This document shows, one piece after another, positions 26,881 to 36,194 of a stretch of 64,000 nt of DNA (position 1 is its first letter; the number at the start of each line of letters is the position of its first letter). The notes beneath the pieces are model-generated. The model was not told where the DNA came from. It worked only from the letters and a program-made list of their open reading frames with translations, and ran no database searches. The stretch comes from Erythrobacter litoralis. GTDB lineage: Bacteria; Pseudomonadota; Alphaproteobacteria; Sphingomonadales; Sphingomonadaceae. Made by a program: the position numbers and the translations under genes. The stretch lies in NCBI RefSeq assembly GCF_029760855.1, contig NZ_SOSI01000008.1, positions 1-64,000 on the forward strand, in the 5' to 3' direction.

Positions 26881-26914
26881 ACCCTCGAGCTAATGCCCCC
26901 GGCTCGAGGGTTTT
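26881..26914 (+). terminator. Strong intrinsic terminator in the lolA-xth gap
   Basis: A 10-bp perfect stem (26881-26890 with 26902-26911) with an 11-base loop is followed by TTTT. It lies 175 bases past the lolA stop, so it either ends a long lolA 3' UTR or terminates a separate short RNA. Confidence 0.8.
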
Positions 26915-26973
26915 CCTTTGGCCGAACCCCGTGCGGGGTGGACCACGCATCGCCCGCATCCTATCTGGCCGCC

Positions 26974-27771
26974 ATGATCTCCGTCGCTACGTGGAATATC
27001 AATTCGGTGCGCCTGCGCATGCCGATCGTCTCGCGCTTTCTGAAGGAGCAGGCGCCCGACGTACTCTGCCTGCAGGAAATCAAGTGCCAGGAGGATCAGT
27101 TCCCCTACGAAGCCTTCTGCGAACTCGGTTATGAGCATATCGCGGTGCATGGGCAAAAGGGCTATCACGGCGTTGCGACAGTCGCGAAGATCCCGTTCCG
27201 CGATTTCTCCAAGCATGACTGGCAGGATAACGGCGAGGCTCGGCATATCGGGGTCGAACTGACTAATCCCGTCCATCAGGGCATGATCGTGGAAAACGTC
27301 TACGTGCCCGCCGGTGGCGATATTCCCGACCGCGAGCAGAACGTGAAGTTCGGGCAGAAGCTCGATTTCCTCGAGCGCATGACCCGCTGGGCCGACGCGG
27401 TGGATCGGCCAACCTTGATCGTCGGCGATTTCAACATCGCCCCGCTTGAAAGCGACGTGTGGAGCCACAAGCAACTCCTGAAGGTCGTCAGCCATACCCC
27501 GGTAGAGGTGGATAGCCTGCAACGCTTCATGGATGCGCATGGATGGAGCGATATCGGGCGCGAGCACATCGCCGCGCCCGAGCGCTACTACAGTTGGTGG
27601 AGCTATCGTTCGAAAGACTGGAAAGCGAACGATCGGGGGCGGCGGCTGGACCATATGTGGGCGAGCCCGGAGCTCGCACGGCAGGCGACAGGACATTCGG
27701 TGCATGAATATGCGCGCGACTGGGAAAAGCCGTCCGACCATGTGCCGCTGGTGACGGAGTTCGACCTCTGA
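26974..27771 (+). CDS. xth: Exodeoxyribonuclease III
   Basis: Xth is an AP endonuclease and 3'-exonuclease of base-excision repair. The 265 residues begin MISVATWNINSVRLR, with the metal-binding glutamate in LCLQEIKCQ, GYHGVATVAK, the catalytic VGDFNIAPLESDVW, the RRLDHMWASPEL loop and the C-terminal SDHVPLVTEF histidine. Length and motif spacing are normal. The ATG at 26974 is set by the conserved N-terminus. Its stop overlaps the upstream edge of the ribA frame. Confidence 0.96.
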   Translation: MISVATWNINSVRLRMPIVSRFLKEQAPDVLCLQEIKCQEDQFPYEAFCELGYEHIAVHGQKGYHGVATVAKIPFRDFSKHDWQDNGEARHIGVELTNPVHQGMIVENVYVPAGGDIPDREQNVKFGQKLDFLERMTRWADAVDRPTLIVGDFNIAPLESDVWSHKQLLKVVSHTPVEVDSLQRFMDAHGWSDIGREHIAAPERYYSWWSYRSKDWKANDRGRRLDHMWASPELARQATGHSVHEYARDWEKPSDHVPLVTEFDL

Positions 27772-27809
27772 GCGAAGGTGCCTCTCCGGCACGCAGGGCG
27801 GCGCAGGCG

Positions 27810-28832
27810 GTGGACGGCTTGCGTCACGGCTGGCCCTTGGCGATGCCGGGCGCGCCGCTGCTACAGCCGGTGGAGACAGCGTTCGGCGATCTTTCGGGGG
27901 AACGTCTGCTGATCTCCGCCAGCCGTGCCGCCACGTTGAAGCTCGCGAACCAGCGGGATGCGGCCATACCGGGCCAGCCGGTGTTGCTACGTGGAGCCGG
28001 GACGTTCGATCTATCCGCTGCCTTGGCGATTGCCGATCCTGCGCTCGACTTGGCCAATCCGATGAAGGGACCGTTCGCCGCGCTCGAATGCGATTGGCGG
28101 GAGCAGGCAGCGGCGGCGCTGGAACTCGCGCGGTTAGCAGGCATGCTGCCCGCCTTCCTCGTTGCGCCCGAGGGTGCGGGCGAAGCAGTGATGCTGGAGC
28201 CTTCCGATCTTGCGGCGTTTGTCGATGCCTCCCGCCTCGAGATTGCCAGCCGGGCCAAACTACCCGTCGAAACGGCAGAGAATGCCCGCATCGTCGCCTT
28301 TCGCAGCCCCGACGACACACGCGAGCACGTCGCGCTGATCATCGGGGAGCAGCGTTCCGACCGGTCACCGCTTGTCCGCCTGCATTCCGAATGCCTTACC
28401 GGCGATATCCTCGGTAGTCTGAAATGCGATTGCGGACCGCAACTCAACGCGGCGCTCGGCGCGATGGCCGACGAGGCGGCGCAGGGCGGCTGGGGTTTAC
28501 TGCTGTATCTGCGGCAGGAGGGCCGGGGCATTGGCCTCATCAACAAGCTGCGCGCCTATCGCTTGCAGGATCAGGGCTTCGATACGGTCGATGCCAATAC
28601 GCGACTCGGTCTGCCCGACGAAGCGCGCGATTTCCCCACGGCTTCCCGGATGCTCGAATTGTTGGGCGTGCGCAGCATTCGCCTGATGACGAACAACCCG
28701 GCGAAGGTATCAGCGCTGGAAGCGTCGGGCATCGCAGTCGCAGAACGCGTGCCGCATGCCTTGCCGGACAATCCGCATAACGCCCGCTACCTCGCGACCA
28801 AGCGCGACCGGGCGGGGCATTTGCTGGACTAG
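27810..28832 (+). CDS. ribA: GTP cyclohydrolase II
   Basis: This enzyme opens GTP to the first pyrimidine intermediate of riboflavin synthesis. The C-terminal domain (residues about 150-340) holds the zinc ligands in HSECLTGDILGSLKCDCGPQL, the catalytic YLRQEGRGIGLINKLRAY and MTNNPAKVSALEASG. The first 150 residues are an extension without the DHBP synthase motifs, so this is a stand-alone RibA with a degenerate N-terminal domain. The GTG at 27810 is the first canonical start, but the frame stays open back to the xth stop and a CTG at 27768 would give a more complete N-terminus. It converges on psd with a 4-base overlap. Confidence 0.92.
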   Translation: MDGLRHGWPLAMPGAPLLQPVETAFGDLSGERLLISASRAATLKLANQRDAAIPGQPVLLRGAGTFDLSAALAIADPALDLANPMKGPFAALECDWREQAAAALELARLAGMLPAFLVAPEGAGEAVMLEPSDLAAFVDASRLEIASRAKLPVETAENARIVAFRSPDDTREHVALIIGEQRSDRSPLVRLHSECLTGDILGSLKCDCGPQLNAALGAMADEAAQGGWGLLLYLRQEGRGIGLINKLRAYRLQDQGFDTVDANTRLGLPDEARDFPTASRMLELLGVRSIRLMTNNPAKVSALEASGIAVAERVPHALPDNPHNARYLATKRDRAGHLLD

Positions 28833-29674
28833 CGCAACCGCCGGCCCAGTGCCTCGCCCATGCGAACGCTGTCGCCCGCTTTGAACCGGTCCATCCATTC
28901 GACGCGGCCCGGTTCGAACAACAGTACGGTAGTCGAGCCGAGAATGAAGCGCCCCATCTCGTCGCCCGCCTTCAGCACGTGTTCGCCCGGCGCAAAGCGG
29001 TCGCGCAGCAATTTCGGCGCATGGGTTTCGACCGGGCCACCCCAAACCGTTTCGATCCCCGCCACAATCATCGCGCCGACCATGACGCTGGCGAATAGGC
29101 CGTCCTCCCCCTCGAAGAGGCTGGCGAGCCTTTCGTTGCGGGCGAACAGGCCGTCGACATTCTCCGCCGTGACCTGGTTGACCGAAAAGAGATCGCCCGG
29201 AACGTAGGTCGTCGAGACCAACGCGCCGCTGGCGGGCATGTGCACCCGGTGATAATCTTTCGGGCTGAGATAGATGGTCGCGAAAGTGCCGCCTTCGAAC
29301 CGGCGTGCGGCGTCAGCGTCTCCGCCGAGCAACTGGGTGGCGGTGAAGTGGCGCCCCTTGGCCTGGAAGATGCGACCTTCCTCGATCCGTCCGACCTGGC
29401 TGATCGCTCCGTCGGCAGGGCTAAGGATGAATTCGTCCGCATCGGCCAGCGGACGGACGCCGGGCTTGAGTTCGCGCGTGAAAAAATCGTTGAAGCTGCG
29501 GAACTGGCCTGCGCTGCGTGCCGCCTCGCTCATGTCCACATCGTAGGCGGCGATGAAGCGCCTGATGAGGAGATCGCGCAGCCACGGCGTCTCGCTGCTC
29601 GCGAGTTTCCCGGCGCCACGCGAAACGGCATGATGGGGCAGGGCGTGCTGCAGCCAGATGAAGGGGGAAGCCAT
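28829..29674 (-). CDS. psd: Phosphatidylserine decarboxylase
   Basis: Psd makes phosphatidylethanolamine in the inner membrane. The 281-residue proenzyme is of the long proteobacterial type: RSFNDFFTRELKPGVRP, LSPADGAISQVG, SPKDYHRVHMPASG and the LGST self-cleavage site in RFILGSTTVLLFEPG, where the serine becomes the pyruvoyl prosthetic group. The His in YHRVHMP completes the charge relay. The next gene on this strand upstream is the small zinc-finger gene, with a 27-base gap. Confidence 0.96.
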   Translation of the reverse strand: MASPFIWLQHALPHHAVSRGAGKLASSETPWLRDLLIRRFIAAYDVDMSEAARSAGQFRSFNDFFTRELKPGVRPLADADEFILSPADGAISQVGRIEEGRIFQAKGRHFTATQLLGGDADAARRFEGGTFATIYLSPKDYHRVHMPASGALVSTTYVPGDLFSVNQVTAENVDGLFARNERLASLFEGEDGLFASVMVGAMIVAGIETVWGGPVETHAPKLLRDRFAPGEHVLKAGDEMGRFILGSTTVLLFEPGRVEWMDRFKAGDSVRMGEALGRRLR

Positions 29675-29701
29675 GACTTGTTCGATGGACGCCCGCGCGG
29701 A

Positions 29702-29965
29702 TCAGCGCAACTGGCTGTCCTTGCTGCCGCGACGGTTATAGGCGGAATGCTTCACCGCAGTGTCGCGGCCCGACTGGCATTCGACGCAGGTGCGGACGCC
29801 GGGGAGGGCGTTGCGGCGTTTCTCCGGGATCGGCTCACCGCATTCGTCGCAATATTCCGCGCTCTCGCCTTTCGGCATACGCGAGCGGGCGGCGCTGACC
29901 GCGTCGCTCACCGTATCGTCGATTTGATCCTGCACCGCGCCGTCGCGGGTCCATCCGCCTGCCAT
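29702..29965 (-). CDS. DksA/TraR-type C4 zinc-finger protein, small
   Basis: An 87-residue protein with a single C4 zinc finger, CDECGEPIP and CVECQ separated by 17 residues, as in TraR and short DksA-like proteins that bind the secondary channel of RNA polymerase. It lacks the long coiled-coil of full DksA. The ATG at 29965 has AAGGAG 8 bases upstream; a longer frame back to 30064 overlaps recQ's end and is unlikely. The polymerase role is inferred from family membership only. Confidence 0.85.
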   Translation of the reverse strand: MAGGWTRDGAVQDQIDDTVSDAVSAARSRMPKGESAEYCDECGEPIPEKRRNALPGVRTCVECQSGRDTAVKHSAYNRRGSKDSQLR

Positions 29966-30020
29966 TTTTCGCTCCTTACGAGTGTAGAACGAATAGCGGT
30001 CGGGGCGTGTTCCGCCGTGT

Positions 30021-31793
30021 TTAATACTGGCGAATGACGGCCAGGAACGCGTCGCCATAGGCATCGAGCTTCTTCGCGCCCACGCCTTCGACCCGGCCCA
30101 TCGCCTCGCGGGTCGTAGGCCGGGCGGCGGCCATCTGGCGCAAGGTCGAATCGTGGAAGATCACATAGGGCGGCAAGCCCGCTTCCTTCGCCAGATCGCG
30201 GCGCAGGTCGCGTAATGCCTCGAACAGCGGATCGCCGACTGGGTTCGCTTCGGACCCGCCGCGCCTGCCGCTCCGCTTGCGTGCCGCGGGCACAACGATT
30301 TCCACGGATTGCTCGCCTTTCAGGATATCGCGCGCATCGCCGCCGAGCGCCAAACCGCCATGCTCGGTCGCCACCAGATCGCCGCGCGCCTGCAATGCGC
30401 GCGACAAAGGCTGGAGCATTCGTGCATCCTCCCCTTCGACGATGCCGAATACGGACAGGCTTTCATGCCCCTTCTGCAGCACGCGTTCGTCACTCTGCCC
30501 GGTCAATACCTTGCGCAAATGGCCGAGGCCGAAACTCTGGCCGGTGCGATAGACCGCGCTTAGCAATTTGCGGGCGAGTTCGGTCGCGTCGGTGACTTTG
30601 GGCGGATCGAGGCAGTTGTCGCAATTGCCGCAGGTCGGCGGCGGTTCCTCGCCGAAATGGCGCAGCAGCACGGCGCGGCGGCAATGCGGCGTCTCGACCA
30701 GTCCGGCGAGCGCATCGAGCCGTTGCCGTTCCGCCGCACGCCGCGCTTCGCCGACTTCCGCCAAGCGCGAGCGGGCGGTAGCGAAATCGCCCGCGCTCCA
30801 GAACATGTCGGCTCTCGCCGGATCGCCGTCGCGTCCGGCGCGGCCGGTCTCCTGATAATAGCCCTCGATCGATTTCGGCACGCCGACATGTGCGACGAAG
30901 CGCACGTCTGGCTTGTCGATCCCCATGCCGAAGGCGACCGTGGCCACGATCACCATGTCCTCGCTGGCGACGAAGGCGGCTTGGTTGGCGGCCCGCGTCT
31001 CCGCATCGAGACCGGCGTGATAGGGCCGCACGGCGCGCCCCGTGGCAGCGCCGAGCTTTTCGGCAAGATCCTCTACCTTGCGGCGGGTGGGCGCATACAC
31101 GATGCCCGCGCCCGGCTGTTCGGCCATCAATGCGGCGATCTGGCGTACGGGATTGTCGCGAGGGGCAATGGCATAGCGGATGTTGGGCCGGTCGAAGCCC
31201 GCCAGCACCAGTCCGTCTTCCGGAATACCGAGCTGCGCCATCACGTCGGCGCGGGTCTGCCGGTCGGCGGTGGCCGTCAAAGCGAGGCGGGGCACGTCCG
31301 GGAACTGGTCCATAAGCGGGCGTAGCTGGCGGTAATCGGGGCGGAAGTCGTGACCCCATTCCGAAACGCAGTGCGCCTCGTCCACCGCAAACAGGGCAAG
31401 CGGAGTGGCGCTCAGGAATTCGCGAAAGGCGGGCTGGCTGGCGCGTTCGGGCGCGACGTAGAGCAGGTCGAGCGCGCCTGCACGAAAGGCGTCCTGCGTT
31501 TCGCGCCAGTCGCTATCCGCACTGGTCAGGGTGGCGGCGCGGATACCGTTTGCCCGCGCGCTCCGCAATTGATCGTGCATCAGGGCGATAAGCGGGCTGA
31601 TAACGACGCGGGTGCCTTCCAGCATCACGGCGGGCAGTTGATAGGTCAGCGACTTGCCCGCACCGGTCGGCATCACGGCAAGGGTCGATTCCCCGTTGAG
31701 CACGCGCGCGACGACATCGGCCTGCCGCCCGCGAAATTCGTCGAAACCGAAGATGTCGCGCAGATAGTCGCGTGCGCGGGCGAGGCGATCCAT
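30021..31793 (-). CDS. recQ: ATP-dependent DNA helicase RecQ
   Basis: RecQ is a 3'-5' helicase acting in recombinational repair and fork processing. The 590 residues show a superfamily 2 motor (Walker A MPTGAGKSLTYQLP near residue 42, VDEAHCVSEWGHDFRPDY, LTATADRQTR, QETGRAGRDGDPA), the RecQ C-terminal zinc-binding motif CGNCDNCLDPP near residue 385, a winged helix and an HRDC domain at the end (FEALRDLRRDLAKEAGLPPY). The ATG at 31793 matches the usual family start; the frame is open further upstream but that stretch lacks family similarity. Confidence 0.95.
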   Translation of the reverse strand: MDRLARARDYLRDIFGFDEFRGRQADVVARVLNGESTLAVMPTGAGKSLTYQLPAVMLEGTRVVISPLIALMHDQLRSARANGIRAATLTSADSDWRETQDAFRAGALDLLYVAPERASQPAFREFLSATPLALFAVDEAHCVSEWGHDFRPDYRQLRPLMDQFPDVPRLALTATADRQTRADVMAQLGIPEDGLVLAGFDRPNIRYAIAPRDNPVRQIAALMAEQPGAGIVYAPTRRKVEDLAEKLGAATGRAVRPYHAGLDAETRAANQAAFVASEDMVIVATVAFGMGIDKPDVRFVAHVGVPKSIEGYYQETGRAGRDGDPARADMFWSAGDFATARSRLAEVGEARRAAERQRLDALAGLVETPHCRRAVLLRHFGEEPPPTCGNCDNCLDPPKVTDATELARKLLSAVYRTGQSFGLGHLRKVLTGQSDERVLQKGHESLSVFGIVEGEDARMLQPLSRALQARGDLVATEHGGLALGGDARDILKGEQSVEIVVPAARKRSGRRGGSEANPVGDPLFEALRDLRRDLAKEAGLPPYVIFHDSTLRQMAAARPTTREAMGRVEGVGAKKLDAYGDAFLAVIRQY

Positions 31794-31932
31794 GGCCCCT
31801 GCCTTGGGAGCAGACCGGGCCGGGCGCAAGCGCACCATACGCGTTTTTCCCGTGGTCAGCGCTGCGCTGCCGGAGTAACACGCGGTCCGATGCGGCGATA
31901 TGATGCCGCGACCTTTGTAAGGAGTTATGCAA

Positions 31933-32238
31933 ATGAAGTTCCGTTTCACCGTGCTCGCCGCCGGTTCCATCGCCCTTGCCGCCTGCGGTGGCGGGAACGA
32001 GGACGCTTCGATGGAAGCCGAAGCCGACACCGTCGAAATCACCGCAGACGAGGCGCTCGCTCCTGTGAACGAGATGCCGGTCGAGGATCCCAACGCCAAT
32101 GTCGTGACCGCTCCCGCCACGCCGGTCGACAATACGACCGAGGAAGAGCGCATCCAGGAAGCGGGCGACAGTGCCGCGGACACCGCAGCCGCCGCGATGG
32201 ACGCGATGGCGGAAGACAGCGCCGACCAGCAGAACTGA
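31933..32238 (+). CDS. Small acidic lipoprotein, function unknown
   Basis: A 101-residue precursor with a lipoprotein signal peptide (lipobox IALAAC near residue 18) and a body that is very acidic and rich in Ala, Glu and Asp, with no cysteine after the lipid-bearing one. AAGGAG lies 8 bases before ATG 31933; the ATG at 31927 is too close to it. The sequence looks disordered and I recognise no domain. It may be the first gene of the lipoprotein/acyl-CoA cluster that follows, but a 95-base gap separates it from the next gene. Confidence 0.75.
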   Translation: MKFRFTVLAAGSIALAACGGGNEDASMEAEADTVEITADEALAPVNEMPVEDPNANVVTAPATPVDNTTEEERIQEAGDSAADTAAAAMDAMAEDSADQQN

Positions 32239-32333
32239 GTTGGAACGGCGGGTGGCGGGGGCCGAACGCGCGCCTCCGCCGTCTTGCCGTAGCGGAATTG
32301 GCGGGGCGGAATTCTGCCGCTAGAAAACCGGGT

Positions 32334-32537
32334 ATGATTCACCGCCTCGCATTCGCCTCCGCATCGGGTCTGATCCTCGCCGGCTGCGGCACTCCGCCCG
32401 AACAGCGCCGGGTCGATCCCGCCACCACGGAGGAGGCACAGGCGCTGGAAGACGCGGCCTCCATGCTCGACGAACGCGAAGCCGCGCCGCCGGACACGCA
32501 AATTCAAGATAACCAGACATCGGGAGAGACACGATGA
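32334..32537 (+). CDS. Very small lipoprotein coupled to acyl-CoA dehydrogenase
   Basis: A 67-residue precursor. The lipobox is LILAGC, and the mature part is only about 50 residues, with many Asp, Glu, Gln and Thr. Its TGA overlaps the ATG of the acyl-CoA dehydrogenase (ATGA), so the two are translationally coupled. No homologous family comes to mind. The coupling does not prove a joint function, since the enzyme acts in the cytosol and this peptide in the periplasm or outer membrane. Confidence 0.7.
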   Translation: MIHRLAFASASGLILAGCGTPPEQRRVDPATTEEAQALEDAASMLDEREAAPPDTQIQDNQTSGETR

Positions 32538-33727
32538 GCGATGCACCTGCCACCGCCAATCCGGGCATGGATGCCGACGTTTTCGAGCAGTTCCACGAAC
32601 AGCTCGAACGCTATGTGCGCGAACGCCTGCTTCCGGCGGAAAAGGACGTCATCGCGAACGACAAGATCCCCGAGGAAATCGTTGAGGAAATGAAGGAAAT
32701 GGGGCTGTTCGGCCTCTCCGTTCCCGAGGACCATGGCGGGGCGGGTCTCAACATGACGCAGTACGCCAAGATCGTGAAAACGATGGCCTATGCCGCGCCC
32801 GCCTATCGCTCGATCTTCTCAATCAATATCGGGATGTTCAATTCTGCGTTGAAGAACGGCGGCACCAAGGCGCAGCAGGAGGAGTGGTGGCCGCGCATTG
32901 CGGGCGGCGAGATCGCCTGCTTCGGCCTCACCGAACCCGGCTCGGGCAGCGACAGCGCCGCGATGCAGACCACCGCCAAACCCAATCCCGACGGCAATGG
33001 CTGGATCCTCAATGGCTCCAAGCGCTACATCACCAACGCGCCCCATGCCGATGTCGCACTGATCATGGCGCGCACGGAGAAGGAGGCGCAGCCCAAGAAC
33101 GCGCACGTCTCCGCCTTCATCGTGCCGATGGACACGCCCGGCGTTTCAGTTGGCAGCCCGGACGAGAAGATGGGACAGGCGGGCAGCCATATCGCCGATG
33201 TCATGCTCGACGATGTGCACGTGCCGGGCGATGCGTTGCTTGGCGGGGAAACCGGCAAGGGCTTCCGCTTCGCGATGATGAGCCTCGATAACGGGCGCAT
33301 ATCGGTCGGCGCGGCGAGCACCGGCTATGCCCGTCGTGCGCTCGATTCCGCGTTGCGCTACGCCAATGAGCGGCAGGCGTTCGGCGAACCGATTTCGAGC
33401 TTCCAGCTGATCCAGCAGATGCTCGCAGAAAGCGAGACCGAAATCTACGCCGCCGAGTGCATGATGGCGGACGTGACCGCGCGCGCCGATCGGGGCGAGA
33501 ATACCATTCGCCAGGCCGCCGCCTTCAAGGTTTTCGCCTCGGAGATGTGCGGCCGCGTGGTCGACCGCGTGGTCCAGATTTATGGCGGCGCAGGCTACCT
33601 TGCCGAATACGATGCCGAGCGCTTCTTCCGAGATGCCCGCATCTACCGCATCTACGAAGGGACGACGCAGATCCTGCAATTGCAGATCGCCAAGAACATG
33701 CTGCGCGAATACGCCGCGCAGGCCTGA
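32534..33727 (+). CDS. Acyl-CoA dehydrogenase
   Basis: A 397-residue FAD enzyme that introduces the alpha-beta double bond in acyl-CoA. Family marks are CFGLTEPGSGSDSAAMQTTA, the RISVGAASTGYARRAL helix, YANERQAFGEPISSFQLIQQ, and the C-terminal QIYGGAGYLAEYDAERFFRDARIYRIYEGTTQILQLQIAKN with the catalytic Glu before GTTQI. Start ATG 32534 is coupled to the preceding lipoprotein gene. The CoA-transferase gene follows after 3 bases. Substrate length is not determinable. Confidence 0.95.
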   Translation: MSDAPATANPGMDADVFEQFHEQLERYVRERLLPAEKDVIANDKIPEEIVEEMKEMGLFGLSVPEDHGGAGLNMTQYAKIVKTMAYAAPAYRSIFSINIGMFNSALKNGGTKAQQEEWWPRIAGGEIACFGLTEPGSGSDSAAMQTTAKPNPDGNGWILNGSKRYITNAPHADVALIMARTEKEAQPKNAHVSAFIVPMDTPGVSVGSPDEKMGQAGSHIADVMLDDVHVPGDALLGGETGKGFRFAMMSLDNGRISVGAASTGYARRALDSALRYANERQAFGEPISSFQLIQQMLAESETEIYAAECMMADVTARADRGENTIRQAAAFKVFASEMCGRVVDRVVQIYGGAGYLAEYDAERFFRDARIYRIYEGTTQILQLQIAKNMLREYAAQA

Positions 33728-33730
33728 GGC

Positions 33731-34969
33731 GTGTACGACCTTCTTAGCGACCTATCGATCATCGAGGCGTCGAGCTTCGTCGCCTCGCCCACGGCCGGCC
33801 TCTATTGCGCGCAGATGGGCGCGGAGGTCATCCGCGTCGATCACAAGGAAGGCGGGCTCGATTACGACCGTTACCTGCTGACAGAGGAAGGCCGCTCGCT
33901 CGCCTGGGAGAACCTCAACCGGGCGAAGAAATCGGTCGCCCTCGATCTGCGCAGCGGCGTAGGGCGCGAACTGCTGGTCGAACTCAGCGCGAAAACCGGC
34001 AATCTCATCACCAACCTGCCGGAGAAAAGCTTTCTAAGCCATGCAGCGGTTGCCGCCGAGCGCCCCGATCTCGTCAGCGTGCGCATCATGGGCTGGCACG
34101 ACGGACGCCAGGCGATGGACTTCACGGTCAATGCGGCGAGCGGCTATCCGCTGATGTGTGGGCCGGAAGAATGGGACATGGCCACCGCGCCACCGGTCAA
34201 CCAGGTATTGCCCGCCTGGGACTTCATCACGGGCGCCTATTGCGCCTTCGCCATGCTTGCCGCGCTGCGGCACCGCGACCGGACGGGCGAGGGCAGCGAA
34301 GTGCGCGTGCCGTTGGGCGATGTCGCGATCGGGACATTGGCGAATAGCGGCGCGATGGCGGAAATGCTCCATCGCGGCGGCGATCGGGAGCGGCTCGGCA
34401 ATGCGATCTGGGGTGCGTTCGGGCGCGATTTCCGCACTAGGGACGGGGTGCGCTTCATGGTCGCCGCGCTGACCGCCAAGCAATGGACGGGGCTGGTGCG
34501 GGCTTTCAACGTCGAGCACCAAATCGCGGCGCTCGAACAGAAGTTGGGTGTACGCTTCGCCGAGGGGGACCGCCCGCGCTTCGAGCACCGCCATTCGCTG
34601 TTCGATCTCTTCCAGCGTAAGGCCGAAGGACAGGATTGGGCCGACCTCTCCGCCGCGATGGCACGCGAAGGCTGCACGTTCGAGCGCTATCGCACGGCGT
34701 ACGAAGCCGCCAACGACCCCGTACTTGTCGGAGACAATCCGTTGTTCGCGACCACAGCCGACAATCCGAGCGGGTTGGAATATCCCGCCCCGCGCAGCTT
34801 CGCCAATATGCCCGAGCGCGAAGCCGGCGCCCCCCGGCCCGCGCCGTTCCTCGGTCAGCATACCGAAGAGGTGCTGGCCGAACGGCTCGGCCTCTCATCC
34901 GCCGCGATCGGCACGCTCGTCGACCGCGATATCGCCCGTCTTTCCGACAAGGACCGTATCTATGCCTGA
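33731..34969 (+). CDS. CoA-transferase family III (CaiB/BaiF)
   Basis: A 412-residue class III CoA-transferase that moves CoA between carboxylic acids through an enzyme aspartyl-CoA. The N-terminal IIEASSFVASPTAGLYCAQMGAEVIRVDHKEGG is typical. The catalytic aspartate lies in LPAWDFITGAYCA near residue 160. Acyl donor and acceptor are unknown. It starts with GTG. It overlaps the thiolase gene by 8 bases. Its place in the operon suggests that it activates or recycles an organic acid for the downstream steps. Confidence 0.92.
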   Translation: MYDLLSDLSIIEASSFVASPTAGLYCAQMGAEVIRVDHKEGGLDYDRYLLTEEGRSLAWENLNRAKKSVALDLRSGVGRELLVELSAKTGNLITNLPEKSFLSHAAVAAERPDLVSVRIMGWHDGRQAMDFTVNAASGYPLMCGPEEWDMATAPPVNQVLPAWDFITGAYCAFAMLAALRHRDRTGEGSEVRVPLGDVAIGTLANSGAMAEMLHRGGDRERLGNAIWGAFGRDFRTRDGVRFMVAALTAKQWTGLVRAFNVEHQIAALEQKLGVRFAEGDRPRFEHRHSLFDLFQRKAEGQDWADLSAAMAREGCTFERYRTAYEAANDPVLVGDNPLFATTADNPSGLEYPAPRSFANMPEREAGAPRPAPFLGQHTEEVLAERLGLSSAAIGTLVDRDIARLSDKDRIYA

Positions 34970-36194
34970 ACTTCGCCGCGTCGCCATCTGCAAGCCGCTC
35001 CGCACCCCCGTCGGGGCAATTCTCGGCACACTGGCCCCGCTCGAGGCCGGTGAACTCGGCGCGAAGATCATCACGGCGGTGATCGAGCGCAGCGGCCTCG
35101 ATCCGTCGCGGGTGGACGATGTCGTCTTCAGCCAGGGCTACGGCAATGGCGAGGCGCCGGCCATCGGGCGCTGGAGCTGGCTCGCCGCCGGCTACCCGAT
35201 CGAAGTGCCCGGCTACCAGCTCGACCGGCGTTGCGGCTCGGGCCTGCAGGCGGTCGTCAATGCGGCGATGATGGTGCAGACCGGCGCGGCGGACTGCGTG
35301 CTGGCGGGCGGTGTCGAAAGCATGTCGAACGTCGAGCATTACACGACCAAAGCCCGCCACGGCGCGCGGCTCGGCGACATGGTGCTGTGGGACCGACTGA
35401 CCCGCGGTCGGCTGATGAGCCAGCCGATCGAGCGGTTCGGCGTCATCACTGGCATGATCGAGACGGCCGAGAACCTCGCCAAGGATTACGATATTTCCCG
35501 TGAGGAAGCCGACGCCTTCGCCGTGCGGAGCCATCAGAATGCAGCGGCGGCATGGAACGCGGGGCGGTTCGACGAGCAACTCGTCGAAGTCGAAATCCCC
35601 CAGCGACGCGGCGACCCGGTAATGTTCGCCAAGGACGAGGGCTTCCGCGCCGATGCAAGCATGGAGACACTGGGCGGGCTTCGCGCGATCGACGGCAAGC
35701 GCGACAAGGATGCCATCGTCACTGCCGGCAATGCGAGCCAGCAGAACGATGCCGCCGCCGCCTGCCTCGTTGTGGCCGAAGACAAGGTCGAGGAACTTGG
35801 GCTCGAACCGATCCTGTGGTTCCATTCGTGGAGCGCGGCGGGCTGCGATCCTTCGCGCATGGGCATCGGCCCGGTCCCGGCGGTTGAACGGTTGTTCGCG
35901 CGTAGCGGGCTCGGCTGGAACGATATTGGCCTCATCGAACTGAACGAGGCGTTCGCCCCGCAGGCTCTCGCCGTGATGAAAGGATGGGGCTTCGCCGAGG
36001 ACGACAGTCGCCGTGATATCGTCAACGTCAACGGTTCGGGCATTTCTCTCGGCCATCCCATCGGCGCGACCGGCATCCGCATCCTCGCGGACATGGCGTA
36101 CGAGATGCAGCGGCGCGAAGTGCGCTACGGCCTCGAAACCATGTGCATCGGCGGCGGGCAGGGCATGGCGGCGGTGTTCGAGCGGGCGGCGTGA
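34962..36194 (+). CDS. Acetyl-CoA C-acyltransferase (thiolase)
   Basis: A 410-residue thiolase that cleaves 3-ketoacyl-CoA or runs the reverse condensation. The nucleophilic cysteine is in LDRRCGSGLQAV near residue 89, the second catalytic pair in NEAFAPQALAV and GHPIGATG, and the activating cysteine in MCIGGGQGMAAVFE. Sequence style is of the degradative thiolases. ATG 34962 lies inside the end of the CoA-transferase gene. Confidence 0.94.
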   Translation: MPELRRVAICKPLRTPVGAILGTLAPLEAGELGAKIITAVIERSGLDPSRVDDVVFSQGYGNGEAPAIGRWSWLAAGYPIEVPGYQLDRRCGSGLQAVVNAAMMVQTGAADCVLAGGVESMSNVEHYTTKARHGARLGDMVLWDRLTRGRLMSQPIERFGVITGMIETAENLAKDYDISREEADAFAVRSHQNAAAAWNAGRFDEQLVEVEIPQRRGDPVMFAKDEGFRADASMETLGGLRAIDGKRDKDAIVTAGNASQQNDAAAACLVVAEDKVEELGLEPILWFHSWSAAGCDPSRMGIGPVPAVERLFARSGLGWNDIGLIELNEAFAPQALAVMKGWGFAEDDSRRDIVNVNGSGISLGHPIGATGIRILADMAYEMQRREVRYGLETMCIGGGQGMAAVFERAA

